From Chelonobacter sp050613185 (GTDB lineage: Bacteria; Pseudomonadota; Gammaproteobacteria; Enterobacterales; Pasteurellaceae): a DNA stretch of 64,000 nucleotides. Of the stretch, positions 26,028 through 34,528 are shown in pieces. Positions within the stretch are counted from its first letter, which is position 1, and each line of letters starts with the position of its first letter. The translations under genes and the position numbers were made by a program. The DNA lies in assembly GCF_050613185.1 (NCBI RefSeq), contig NZ_CP192511.1:186001-250000 (forward strand). The letters run 5' to 3'. The notes under the pieces are model-generated. The model was not told the DNA's origin, did no database searches, and saw only the letters and a program-made list of their open reading frames with translations.

Positions 26028-26438
26028 TCAAACCCGATAAAACTCCCCTTGATAAAATTCCAGTGGTAAACCGTCAGGATCTTGAAAAAAGGTAAATGGT
26101 TTGCCGGTGAGCGGATCAATACGGATCGGTTCGCAAGCTACGCCCCGTTGTTGCAAATAATCGACCGCACTTTGCAGATCGGCGACTTGAAACGCAAGAT
26201 GGCGCAAACCGCAGGCTTCGGGTTGGGTTAAGCGTTCGGGCGGATTAGGGAAAGAAAATAGTTCGATTTGGCTGCCGTCGGCAAAGGCTAAATCCAATTT
26301 ATAGCTTTGCCGTTCGGCACGGTAGGTTTCGGCGATAACGCTTGCGCCCAAGATTTCACAATAGAACTGCTTTGAACGTGCGTAATCGGAGACAATCAGT
26401 GCGACATGATGAAAACCAAGAATCGGGTTTGCCGGCAT
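26028..26438 (-). CDS. yaeR: VOC-family (glyoxalase-like) protein YaeR
   Basis: A 136-residue single-domain VOC protein. HHVALIVSDYARSKQFYCEILG, PPERLTQPEACGLRHLAFQV and FTFFQDPDGLPLEFYQG give the expected metal ligands: His near residue 10, Glu in QIELF, His in RHLAF and Glu in LEFYQ. It follows E. coli YaeR (GloA2) closely. The reaction is unknown; a lactoylglutathione-lyase-like role is possible and would pair loosely with the methylglyoxal synthase gene elsewhere in this window. Confidence 0.87.
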   Translation of the reverse strand: MPANPILGFHHVALIVSDYARSKQFYCEILGASVIAETYRAERQSYKLDLAFADGSQIELFSFPNPPERLTQPEACGLRHLAFQVADLQSAVDYLQQRGVACEPIRIDPLTGKPFTFFQDPDGLPLEFYQGEFYRV

Positions 26439-26468
26439 AACCGCACTTTCCTTTATGATTTATGTCAG

Positions 26469-26969
26469 TTAATTAATCACACGGCGCGATTGGGTGTAGT
26501 TTCGCGACCAATAGTTTTCGGATAACGAATTGGTGGTGACGCCTTTACTGGTGCTGGCGTGGATAAACTCTCCGTTGCCGATATAAATGCCCACATGTTT
26601 ATTTTTACGGAAGAACACCAAATCGCCAAATTCCAACTCGCTTTTATTGATTTTTTTACCGACATGGCGTTGTTCGGCGGTGCTGCGCGGCATTTGCAGC
26701 CCAAACGCACGATCAAACGCGTTTAATACAAAGGCGGAGCAATCAATCCCGTTTTGGGTTGTGCCGCCCAAACGGTAGCGCACGCCCTGCCAGTTGTGGT
26801 AAAACTCATGCAGTTTAGTAAATTGCGCTAAGCTCACGCCATTACCGATATTTTTCGGCAAATTGGTGCGGATACGCGTATCTTGGGACTGATAAACGGT
26901 ATGTTGCCCGTTATGACTACAGGCGGTTAAAGCGGCAATGCCGAAAATAAAAAGCAGTTTACGCAACAT
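26469..26969 (-). CDS. nlpC: NlpC/P60 lipoprotein peptidoglycan endopeptidase
   Basis: A 166-residue lipoprotein: signal peptide and lipobox LTAC with the lipidated Cys at residue 17, then an NlpC/P60 domain with catalytic Cys77 (GIDCSAF), His125 (KHVGIYIG) and His137 (FIHAS). Such enzymes cut D,L peptide bonds in the cell wall stem peptides from the outer-membrane side. It is close to E. coli NlpC and MepS; the length favours NlpC. Standing alone, with intergenic space on both sides. Confidence 0.86.
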   Translation of the reverse strand: MLRKLLFIFGIAALTACSHNGQHTVYQSQDTRIRTNLPKNIGNGVSLAQFTKLHEFYHNWQGVRYRLGGTTQNGIDCSAFVLNAFDRAFGLQMPRSTAEQRHVGKKINKSELEFGDLVFFRKNKHVGIYIGNGEFIHASTSKGVTTNSLSENYWSRNYTQSRRVIN

Positions 26970-27127
26970 AATATGAATTAGAGGTTATTAATCTTCGAAA
27001 GTGCTTTGATTCTACGGAAAGTAACGCTGCCTTTCCAGCAAAAAGCCGTTTTTTTTGCCAGATAAATCTATTTTTTTGAGCAACTTCAAAAAATCGTTAA
27101 TAAAAATCGATAACGTTAAGAAATTCT

Positions 27128-27976
27128 CTAAACCTCAGACGCCAAATTGCGCAACCAATTAATTTCTTCCGCCCAAATTTCCGGCTTGACGGTTTCCAAA
27201 ATCAGCGGCATATCATTAAATTCGTCATGTTGCATAATGTATTCAAATACCGCCGTGCCGATTGTGCCGCCACGTAAGACATCATGCCGATCCACCCGGC
27301 TGCCAAGTGCGGTTTTCGAGCCGTTGAGGTGCATGCCTTTCAGGAACTCAAAACCGACAATCCGTGCAAATTCATGAAACACCCGCTCACAACCGACCGC
27401 ACTTGAGATGTCGTAACCGGCGGAAAAGGTATGGCAGGTATCCAAACACACGCCGACCCGGCTTTTATCCTCAACTTGTTCGATAATTCCCGCCAGATGT
27501 TCGAAACGATAACCGATATTCGAACCCTGCCCTGCGGTATTTTCAATCACCGCCACCACATTCGGCACTTGTTGATGTGCCAGATTGATCGATTCGGCGA
27601 TAATCGCAATACAATCCTGTTCGGAAATTCGGCGCAAATGGCTGCCGGGGTGAAAATTCAGCAACGATAAGCCCAACTGCCGGCAACGCTGCATTTCATC
27701 GATAAACGCAGCGCGCGATTTCGCCAACGCTTCTGCTTCAGGGTGTCCTAAATTAATCAGATAGCTGTCGTGCGGCAAAACGTGTTTCGGATCGATTTTC
27801 GCCTGATAAAGCGCCTGTTTAAATTGTTTGATACTGCTTTCCGTCAGCGGTTTTGCCACCCACTGGCGTTGGTTTTTGGTAAACAACGCAAAGGCATTCG
27901 CGCCGATTGCCACCGCATTGGTCACGGCATTTTCCACGCCGCCGCCGGCACTGACGTGCGCACCGATATATTTCAT
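27128..27976 (-). CDS. nfo: Endonuclease IV
   Basis: A 282-residue TIM-barrel apurinic/apyrimidinic endonuclease that nicks 5' of abasic sites. Zinc ligands and signatures are visible: KYIGAHVSAGGG at the start, LLNFHPGSHL, AVIENTAGQGSNIGYRFEHL (near 140-160), GVCLDTCHTFSAGYD (near 173-187) and HLNGSK. Length equals the family norm. Divergent from ycdY. Confidence 0.97.
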   Translation of the reverse strand: MKYIGAHVSAGGGVENAVTNAVAIGANAFALFTKNQRQWVAKPLTESSIKQFKQALYQAKIDPKHVLPHDSYLINLGHPEAEALAKSRAAFIDEMQRCRQLGLSLLNFHPGSHLRRISEQDCIAIIAESINLAHQQVPNVVAVIENTAGQGSNIGYRFEHLAGIIEQVEDKSRVGVCLDTCHTFSAGYDISSAVGCERVFHEFARIVGFEFLKGMHLNGSKTALGSRVDRHDVLRGGTIGTAVFEYIMQHDEFNDMPLILETVKPEIWAEEINWLRNLASEV

Positions 27977-28073
27977 CTGTTTCTAATCCTAATTTATGGC
28001 TGATTTTATGTTAGCATTGTACCGAAATTTTAACCCGCCGAAACCTATTGATACGATAATGAGGGCAATTCCG

Positions 28074-28643
28074 ATGACAACAACGACTACGATTAATGAT
28101 TTTTCCATGCTTTGCCGCTTGTTCGGCAATCTGTTTTACCGCACGCCGCAAGATGAGGTGCTTGCGCCGATTTTCACTTGGCTGCAACAAGGCAACCTGA
28201 CCGCACTTTGGGCATTGAGCACCGACAGCCAAAGCGAAAAGACGTTACAACAGTTGCAAAGTGCGGTTGCCATTGAACAATTAAACGCAGAATACCAACA
28301 ACTTTTCGCCGAAAACGGCACAGTAAGCCCGAAGATTTCAGCTTATCGCGACAATTTAGCCGATTTTATTGAATTCAGAAACCAACGGGGTATGGACGCA
28401 CTGCCACAAGCGGATCATGTCGCCCATTTATTGCTGACCGCGTCATGGTTGGAAGACAATGTCGATTCGACACTGGCACAACAAACCTTATTTGAACAAT
28501 TTTTACTGCCCGTCATGAGCAAATTTCTCGGCAAAGTCGAAGCGCATGATCAGGGTTTCTACCGCGCCCTAGCGCAACTCTGCCGCGAGGCGTTATCGGC
28601 CATGGCGGACGAGTTGGAAGAAGAGGGTGAAAAAGAAGAATAA
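28074..28643 (+). CDS. ycdY: TorD/DmsD-family redox-enzyme chaperone YcdY
   Basis: A 189-residue all-helical chaperone. DFSMLCRLFGNLFYRTPQDEVL, ADHVAHLLLTASWLEDN and FLLPVMSKFLGKVEAHDQGFYRAL follow E. coli YcdY almost throughout, including the acidic tail (ADELEEEGEKEE). Relatives bind twin-arginine signal peptides and help load molybdenum cofactor; E. coli YcdY is reported to help load zinc into YcdX. No ycdX is adjacent here. I chose the ATG at 28074, with GAGGG eight bases upstream; two earlier in-frame ATGs lack one. Confidence 0.87.
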   Translation: MTTTTTINDFSMLCRLFGNLFYRTPQDEVLAPIFTWLQQGNLTALWALSTDSQSEKTLQQLQSAVAIEQLNAEYQQLFAENGTVSPKISAYRDNLADFIEFRNQRGMDALPQADHVAHLLLTASWLEDNVDSTLAQQTLFEQFLLPVMSKFLGKVEAHDQGFYRALAQLCREALSAMADELEEEGEKEE

Positions 28644-28747
28644 GCTAATTCTTATTTTTACGATCTTCATCGCAAAAATTAACCCGAAGGACTGCGCCGA
28701 ATTTTTATCTGATTAAAATAGCCTTCTTGATTCACCTTTGTATCCAT

Positions 28748-28770
28748 TTTGTGATACGATACATCACAAA
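28748..28770 (+). promoter_or_regulatory. Operator palindrome of the higBA locus
   Basis: TTTGTGAT-acgatac-ATCACAAA is a perfect 8-7-8 inverted repeat 11 bases before the higB start. The position and symmetry fit an operator bound by the HigA antitoxin. Between ycdY and this site (28644-28747) I see nothing else. Confidence 0.6.
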
Positions 28771-28780
28771 TAAACGGCAT

Positions 28781-29056
28781 ATGATTAAAAGTTTTAAACA
28801 TAAAGGGCTAAAGCAGTTATTTGAAATAAGGCTATAGCAACGGGGTTAATCCTGCACACGCGGCTAAATTACTGCGTATGCTCGATGTTATCGACAAAGC
28901 CGCCAGTATTGGTGATTTCCGCTTTTTTATAAATCACATGAATTAAAAGGCAATCGTGCCGACGTTTGGTCGATGACGGTGTCGGGAAATTGGCGCATTA
29001 CTTTTGAGTTTAAACAAGGTCATGCTTATATTTTAGATTATGAAGATTACCATTAA
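28781..29056 (+). pseudogene. higB: HigB toxin gene with two compensating frameshifts
   Basis: Reading across three segments gives a complete HigB-like toxin of about 92 residues: MIKSFKHKGLKQLFE..., then NPAHAAKLLRMLDVIDKAA, SIGDFRFF and ending WRITFEFKQGHAYILDYEDYH. The DNA has one extra A near 28828 (GAAATAAGGC for GAAATAGGC) and one missing T in the T run 28923-28928. The two changes cancel, but stops appear in the original frame from 28835. Both fall in or beside homopolymers, so sequencing error cannot be excluded. As written, no toxin can be made. It is followed after 12 bases by an intact higA. Confidence 0.87.
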
Positions 29057-29068
29057 GGCGGAAAAATC

Positions 29069-29371
29069 ATGAAAATCAGGAAACCGACTCACCCCGGTGC
29101 AATTTTACGTGAAGATGTGTTGCCCGAATTGCAAATGACCATCACCGATTTTGCCGCGCATTTGGGATTTTCACGTGAAACCATTTCGCGAATTCTACAT
29201 GAGAGAGCCCCTGTCTCTGCAAATTTGGCTTATCGTCTAGAATTAGCCGGTGTCAGTAGTGCCGATTTATGGCTGAAATTACAGGCGGCTTATGATATTT
29301 GGCAGCTGAAAACCGCTCCTCAACCGTTGCAAATTAAACCACTGAACTTGGCTGCACCATTGACGGTTTAA
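29069..29371 (+). CDS. higA: HigA-family antitoxin
   Basis: A 100-residue HTH protein with the typical HigA start MKIRKPTHPGAILREDVLPELQMT. The helix-turn-helix follows (DFAAHLGFSRETISRILHERAPVSANLAYRLELA, about residues 27-60). It should neutralise HigB and repress the operon through the upstream palindrome. AAGGCGG precedes the ATG. The frame is complete although the toxin is broken, so it may persist as a regulator or as protection against related toxins. It converges on yccS, three bases away. Confidence 0.9.
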   Translation: MKIRKPTHPGAILREDVLPELQMTITDFAAHLGFSRETISRILHERAPVSANLAYRLELAGVSSADLWLKLQAAYDIWQLKTAPQPLQIKPLNLAAPLTV

Positions 29372-29374
29372 CGG

Positions 29375-31537
29375 TTACTTCTCCGCCTCCAATTTCAACT
29401 GCTGCTGTACGCTTTGGTACAATTCCGGCAGCAGTTGGGTCATCATATTCAGCTGTTGGCGCAGCACTCTGTCTTGTTGCAGCTGGGTTGCGCTAGCAAA
29501 TTGCATATTCGCTTCAAGTTGCAAACGTTGCCGAATATGCTCGATTTTCTGTTGGAATTGCGCTTCCGGCAGTTGTTCCAGGGTTTGCAACACCTCGATT
29601 AATTCCCGTGCCGCCGGATAAAGGTCAATTAAGAAATAGTTATTGTCCCCATGCTCTCCCATGGTATGCCGAAATGCCCCCAATGCCGAGATATAGCCAA
29701 GCAAACGATAATTTTGTTTCAACAGTTGGAAAGCGTTTGGTAGAAAAGTGCGGTATTTTTCCGCTTCACTGTTCATATTACCAATCAGCGTGTTTAATTC
29801 CGCCGCACTTTCATGCGCCGCCAAACGGACGCTGCGGTAATTGACATGATTGCGTTCGCCAAATTGCAGTTGCGCCATAATATACAGCAAATAACGGGCG
29901 TTATTCTGAATGCTGCGCCGGATAAGGCGCATGATCTTCATGTATTTCCAATCCGGCCACAGATAAGACACCGCCAGCCATGCCACGCTGGCGCCGATTA
30001 AGGTGTCAATCACGCGCGGCAACATCGCGGCATGCAGATCAAAGCCGCTGATGTCAAAACTGACCAGCACTTGTATGGTGATAAACAACGTGGAAAAACG
30101 GTAATTATTGCTTCTAAAGAAGAAAAACAGGGTGCTGGTGGCGACTAAAACGCCCAGTTTGGCGGCTAAGGTCGCTGTAAAATAGGGCAACAGCGAGCCG
30201 ATAACCACCCCGAGTAAAGTGCCGATCACCCGATCACGCAAACGTTTTTTGGTCGCCGAATAATTCGGTTGACAGACAAAAATCGCCGTCAGCAGCACCC
30301 AGTATCCTCGCTCTAAATTCAAACCGACGGCAATGATACAACAGACCAACACCACTAACGACAACCGCACCGCATGGCGGAACAGTTGCGATTCGAATGT
30401 CAGATGATTCTTCACCGCCGCAATAATTTCACGCAGTCCGCGCACGCTGTCAGTGCTGATAATTTGGCTGAAAGATTGTTGGATTTCATTGCTTTCTTTA
30501 CCAAGAAACAGCAGCTGCCATAGAATATGTTTTAAATTGGCGATTAGGGTACGCAAATTTTCCGCTTGTGAGCTGTCCGGATACTGGTTGATAAAATGCC
30601 GAAAAGAATGATCAAGCCCGCCGACCGCTCTTTGCAGGCGATCTTTCGGTTGGTAGGTTTCACGTTTCAAAATCGCATTGGCAATATCGCGGCAATCGTC
30701 CGCTTGTAATTCCAACAAACGCTGAATACGGAAAATCAAATCGCTGTTTTGCAGTTTTTGTACCAGCTTGCGATAATTGAAATGCGATGAACTGGCGCGC
30801 TCGTGAATATCCTGCGCCGCATAATAATAGCGGATCAACCGGCTGGTTTTAGACGAACGGTGTTGCTGCCTGCCCAAACGATAAAACAGCGATTGGCGGC
30901 ATAAGCTAAAAGCATTGATCACGTTGCTGTTGAGTTGTGACAATTCCAAGTGCAATGGCTCGCTGTTTTCACTTTCATCGGGATCAAAAAATTTGGATTT
31001 GCAATCCAGATAATCGGCAAGTGCCAAATAGGCGTTTGCCAGATTTTCATCCACTTTGTAACGTGGAAAAAACAGATAGGTCAGCACCGAGCAAATGCTA
31101 TACAGCAACGTGCCGCAAACAATCATTAACGGATTGATATACCATTCCGTTTGCGGCAAATAGGTCAATGAGGTGTAAAGCGCGACAATCAAGGTGCCGA
31201 AGGCAATGGTGCTGTAACGCTGTCCCAGTGCACCCATCATGGTGAACACGAAGGTGAACAGCGTCATCATCAAGGCAAAATAAAGCGGATTATTCAGTGA
31301 AATTTGCGCGCCGAAAGCGGAGGTGGTAAATGCGGCGAGCGTAATCAGGATATTTTTGATCTTTCCGCTCAGACTGTGATCCAAATCGACCAAACCGGCG
31401 GCAATAATTCCCAACACAAACGGCATTGCGACTGCCGAAATCGACCAATACCATACCAATCCGGCAGCGATGTTGACGGCGATAAACACCGGAATCACCG
31501 CAATCACTTTACTGTTCAGCCAAGAGAATGTTTTCAC
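29375..31537 (-). CDS. yccS: FUSC-family inner-membrane protein YccS
   Basis: A 720-residue membrane protein with six hydrophobic segments in the first 155 residues, a long soluble region (about 160-395) and a second membrane block (about 400-520) followed by a soluble tail, the YccS/FUSC layout related to aromatic-acid exporters. DSVRGLREIIAAVKNHLTFESQLFRHAVRLSLV and GYWVLLTAIFVCQPNYSATKKRLRDRVIGTLLGVVIGS are the family core. Function is unproven; efflux is the usual guess. It forms a unit with yccF (23 bases upstream), as in E. coli. Confidence 0.9.
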   Translation of the reverse strand: MKTFSWLNSKVIAVIPVFIAVNIAAGLVWYWSISAVAMPFVLGIIAAGLVDLDHSLSGKIKNILITLAAFTTSAFGAQISLNNPLYFALMMTLFTFVFTMMGALGQRYSTIAFGTLIVALYTSLTYLPQTEWYINPLMIVCGTLLYSICSVLTYLFFPRYKVDENLANAYLALADYLDCKSKFFDPDESENSEPLHLELSQLNSNVINAFSLCRQSLFYRLGRQQHRSSKTSRLIRYYYAAQDIHERASSSHFNYRKLVQKLQNSDLIFRIQRLLELQADDCRDIANAILKRETYQPKDRLQRAVGGLDHSFRHFINQYPDSSQAENLRTLIANLKHILWQLLFLGKESNEIQQSFSQIISTDSVRGLREIIAAVKNHLTFESQLFRHAVRLSLVVLVCCIIAVGLNLERGYWVLLTAIFVCQPNYSATKKRLRDRVIGTLLGVVIGSLLPYFTATLAAKLGVLVATSTLFFFFRSNNYRFSTLFITIQVLVSFDISGFDLHAAMLPRVIDTLIGASVAWLAVSYLWPDWKYMKIMRLIRRSIQNNARYLLYIMAQLQFGERNHVNYRSVRLAAHESAAELNTLIGNMNSEAEKYRTFLPNAFQLLKQNYRLLGYISALGAFRHTMGEHGDNNYFLIDLYPAARELIEVLQTLEQLPEAQFQQKIEHIRQRLQLEANMQFASATQLQQDRVLRQQLNMMTQLLPELYQSVQQQLKLEAEK

Positions 31538-31560
31538 AATGTTGCCTTAGCGCTCCGTTG

Positions 31561-32007
31561 TTAACGGTGATCAAACGGTTGGGTAAATTGCCGCCCTGTA
31601 ACCGTCTGCGCCATTTCGCTTGACACCACACGCTGCCCAACCGGGAACAAGGCAATTTGCGCCAGTTTGAAATGTCCGATTCCGCTTGGAATACCAATAA
31701 TGGTAACGCACTGTGAAATACCCACCATAATATGCAGCAAACACAGCCACCAACCACACACCACAAACCAAATAATATTCAGTATACTGCCCACATTATT
31801 ACTCAGAGAATTGGTCGGTTGCAGATATTTGACATGCACAATTTCGTGACCAAACGGCACCAATGCCATTTTGGTGATTTCCCAACAACTGCGGGTATAA
31901 GGCAAAGTGACAATTAAAACCGCACTTAGGATCGTAGCGAAAAACCACCCCAACACGGTACTGAATCCGAAAAAAACAAAGTTGAAAATATTCAGCGCTA
32001 AATTCAT
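31561..32007 (-). CDS. yccF: YccF-family membrane protein
   Basis: A 148-residue protein with two copies of the YccF domain. Repeated elements are LYFVFFGFSTVLGWF-like / NIIWFVVCGWWLCLLH helices, TLPYTRSCWEITKMALVPFG and GIPSGIGHFKLAQIALFPVGQ. This matches E. coli YccF. Function unknown. It lies between yccS and mgsA; in E. coli helD separates yccF from mgsA, but helD is absent here. Confidence 0.9.
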   Translation of the reverse strand: MNLALNIFNFVFFGFSTVLGWFFATILSAVLIVTLPYTRSCWEITKMALVPFGHEIVHVKYLQPTNSLSNNVGSILNIIWFVVCGWWLCLLHIMVGISQCVTIIGIPSGIGHFKLAQIALFPVGQRVVSSEMAQTVTGRQFTQPFDHR

Positions 32008-32014
32008 ATTCTAC

Positions 32015-32473
32015 CTATTTTAAACGTTCCGCCAGATAGCCGGCATAATCGGGAATTTCAATCTCGACCGGATTATTAAAACAAGGTGAGCTGATCAGAA
32101 AGTCGGCGGTCGCCGGATTCATTGCCACCGGGATATTCCATACCGTCGAAATCCGCATTAAGGCTTTCACATCGGGATCGTGCGGCACCGCATTCATCGG
32201 ATCCCAAAAGAATACCAGCAAATCGATTTTGCCTTCGGCAATCATCGCGCCAAGTTGCTGATCACCGCCCATCGGGCCGCTCAATAGCGCCTTAATTGCC
32301 AAACCGCTCTTTTGCTCAATCAGATTTCCGGTGGTGCCGGTGCCGTATAAATCGTGTTGTGCCAACGAAGTGCGGTTTTTTAAGCACCAATCGACCAAAC
32401 TTTGCTTGCAATGATCATGCGCCACTAACGCAATCTGTTTTTTTACACCAATTTGACGGGTTGTTGTTTTCAT
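32015..32473 (-). CDS. mgsA: Methylglyoxal synthase
   Basis: A 152-residue enzyme converting dihydroxyacetone phosphate to methylglyoxal and phosphate, a bypass used when sugar phosphates build up. Conserved features: KQIALVAHDHCKQ (phosphate-binding), ATGTTGNL-type loop (GTGTTGNLIEQ), LSGPMGGDQQLGAMIAEGKID with the catalytic Asp, and FFWDPMNAVPHDPDVKALMR. I used the ATG at 32473, which follows AAGGA and gives exactly the E. coli length; an upstream start would add 18 residues. Confidence 0.96.
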   Translation of the reverse strand: MKTTTRQIGVKKQIALVAHDHCKQSLVDWCLKNRTSLAQHDLYGTGTTGNLIEQKSGLAIKALLSGPMGGDQQLGAMIAEGKIDLLVFFWDPMNAVPHDPDVKALMRISTVWNIPVAMNPATADFLISSPCFNNPVEIEIPDYAGYLAERLK

Positions 32474-32506
32474 CGCCAGTCCTTCTGTCTTATTGCCGGT
32501 TAAAAT

Positions 32507-32535
32507 AAAAAAGCGAGCCAAGCTCACTTTTTTAT
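32507..32535 (-). terminator. Terminator between csgI and mgsA
   Basis: On the minus strand AAAAAAGTGAGC-ttg-GCTCGCTTTTTT forms a stem with an A-rich left flank and T-rich right flank, downstream of the csgI-like gene. It overlaps the open region upstream of the chosen mgsA start, which supports that start. Confidence 0.8.
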
Positions 32536-32552
32536 TATTTTAATTTTACTGC

Positions 32553-33212
32553 TTATTGTTTTTTCGCCCAATTCAAGAAACGTTGTTGCGTTGCTTTATC
32601 GGCTTGTTGGAACCAATATTGCAATTGCTGTTCCGCAACGTTTTCCCCTTGTACGGTCACTTGACCTTTTGAAGCTTTGCCCACATTTGCCATTCCCATC
32701 GCAACCGGCATACTGGCACTGGCAAATCCGGCTACCGCTGCTTTACCGCCGCTGCTATTGTAGCTTGATAAATCTTCAGCGATGTTTCTTCCCGGGAACA
32801 AACCGTCTTGCGATAAAATATCTTGCTCGCTCGCCACAGCCTGACCGCTTGCCGTTACGACACTCACTTTCGGATTTTTGTCAAAACGAGCGGCGTCGCT
32901 TTCATCAAGCACGCCGTCCGCTTTAATTTGAATATTTTCACTGCCGGCTTTGAATCTGACGATCACAGGCGCAGATTCGAATAAGCGGCGATCGGAACCT
33001 GAGCGGATAATTTCCGCCACTCGTACCACAACTTGGTGTGTCTCGTTGTCGGCGACCGTTACCGTTTTATTTTTTTTCAATAAACCGCCACCGGCTTTTT
33101 GACCATCGACAGCCAATATTTCCAGATTGGATGATGTACTGATTTCTGCAGCTACGGCACTGAAACCCGTTAACAATGCTACGGCACTAATCGCTAAATG
33201 AGCTAATTTCAT
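32553..33212 (-). CDS. csgI: DUF2057/UPF0319 secreted protein (CsgI/YccT family)
   Basis: A 219-residue exported protein with signal peptide MKLAHLAISAVALLTGFSAVAA. The mature part starts EISTSSNLEILAVDGQKA and contains VADNETHQVVVRVAEIIRSGSDRRLFESAPVIVRF, the DUF2057 core, and ends in QQLQYWFQQADKATQQRFLNWAKKQ. In E. coli the homologue YccT (CsgI), next to mgsA as here, inhibits curli assembly. Curli genes are not expected in this family, so another periplasmic role is likely. Confidence 0.85.
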   Translation of the reverse strand: MKLAHLAISAVALLTGFSAVAAEISTSSNLEILAVDGQKAGGGLLKKNKTVTVADNETHQVVVRVAEIIRSGSDRRLFESAPVIVRFKAGSENIQIKADGVLDESDAARFDKNPKVSVVTASGQAVASEQDILSQDGLFPGRNIAEDLSSYNSSGGKAAVAGFASASMPVAMGMANVGKASKGQVTVQGENVAEQQLQYWFQQADKATQQRFLNWAKKQ

Positions 33213-33380
33213 GTTATTTCCTCAATGATAAGAAAAATCGGTAAAAAACCCGATCAGGGTCAGATTTTTTACAAAAACCAAATTGGTTGTGTCTATCCTA
33301 TGCCAAAACATTATAAAATAAAATAGTCATTTAGCATTTTTATCCAAATTTGAGAGTTGCCTTAGGCTTATGGAGGCGTT

Positions 33381-33653
33381 ATGCAAGTTCAATTTAATGT
33401 TTACGGGATCGTACAAGGCGTGGGCTTTCGTTATTTTACATGGCGCAAGGCGTCTGAATTGGGATTGAAAGGCAATGTCCGCAATCTGTCCGACGGCAGT
33501 GTATTAGTGATTGCGCAAGGCAGCGAACAACAAATCGACGCCCTGCGCCACTGGCTGCAACAAGGCGGCCCGCGCTCCGCCACAGTCGATCAGGTGTTAG
33601 AGCGGCCTTATCAAGACGAAGTGCGCTTTCGCGAATTCGCCATCGCTTATTAG
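33381..33653 (+). CDS. acyP: Acylphosphatase
   Basis: A 90-residue acylphosphatase with the signature GIVQGVGFRYFTWRKA, catalytic Arg17 and Asn35 (GNVRNLSDGSV). It hydrolyses acyl phosphates such as carbamoyl phosphate. Its end touches the convergent yfeD gene with a four-base overlap. In E. coli the homologue yccX is next to tusE; here the yfe operon stands between them. Confidence 0.95.
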   Translation: MQVQFNVYGIVQGVGFRYFTWRKASELGLKGNVRNLSDGSVLVIAQGSEQQIDALRHWLQQGGPRSATVDQVLERPYQDEVRFREFAIAY

Positions 33654-34528
33654 ACCGCACTTTTATGTGGGCTAGTCTGTTGTTGAAACCGCACTTTATC
33701 CCGCTGGGTGCGCCAAGTGCGGTAGAGCAAGGCAAAGATAAAACAACAAGATTGCACCAACACAATCGTTGGTCCGGTCGCGGAATCCCAATGATAACTG
33801 AAAATCGTGCCGAGCACGCTCGACAGCAGCGACACGCTGATCGCAATCAGCAGCATGCGGTTAAACGATTTGGTGAGGCAAAAGGCGGTAATGCCCGGGG
33901 CGATCAATAACGCTACCACCAAAATCACCCCGACCACCTGCATGGCGCTGATGATGGTTAAGGCAAGTAGCATCAACAATAAATAGTGCAACAAACGCAC
34001 CGGCAAGCCGACCACCGCCGCTTGAACCGGATCAAAACAGTACAACAGAAAATCTTTGCGTTTTAAAAACACAATCACGAAGGTGAACAGCGAAATCCAC
34101 AGCGTCAGTTGAAACGCCGCTTGGGTTACGCCGAGCAAATTACCAAACAGAATATGGCTTAAATGTTGATCGCTATCGACGTTGACGAATAAAATCAGCC
34201 CGAAAGCAAACATCCCGGAAAACACAATGCCCATCACCGTATCTTCTTTTAGGCGGCTATTTTCTTTCAAATAGCCGGTCGCCAAGGCACAACAAACGCC
34301 GGAAAAGAAAGCGCCGACCGTCAACGGCAGCCCCAAGAGAAACGCAATCACCACGCCCGGCAATACCGCATGCGCAATCGCGTCGCCCATCAACGACCAG
34401 CCTTTCAACACCAAATAACACGACAGCAAGGCGCACACCACCGCCACCAAAAGTGCGGTCAGCAACGCTTGGCGCATAAACTCAAAGGAAAAAGGCTCGT
34501 AAAACCAATTAAACAGCTCGGCCATCAT
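33650..34528 (-). CDS. yfeD: Iron/manganese ABC transporter permease YfeD
   Basis: A 292-residue inner-membrane permease of the ABC-3 metal family with about eight helices. AVVCALLSCYLVLKGWSLMGDAIAHAVLPGVVIAFLLGLPLTVGAFFSG is the family core. GVILVVALLIAPGITAFCLTKSFNRML is the cytoplasmic coupling region with the ATPase. It resembles YfeC throughout, so the two probably arose by duplication. Its start overlaps the end of yfeC by 20 bases. Last gene of yfeABCD. Confidence 0.93.
   Translation of the reverse strand: MMAELFNWFYEPFSFEFMRQALLTALLVAVVCALLSCYLVLKGWSLMGDAIAHAVLPGVVIAFLLGLPLTVGAFFSGVCCALATGYLKENSRLKEDTVMGIVFSGMFAFGLILFVNVDSDQHLSHILFGNLLGVTQAAFQLTLWISLFTFVIVFLKRKDFLLYCFDPVQAAVVGLPVRLLHYLLLMLLALTIISAMQVVGVILVVALLIAPGITAFCLTKSFNRMLLIAISVSLLSSVLGTIFSYHWDSATGPTIVLVQSCCFIFALLYRTWRTQRDKVRFQQQTSPHKSAV

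Noticed and set aside
33436..33846. Frame opposite acyP and the end of yfeD
   Set aside because: Covers two real genes and has no coherent domain.
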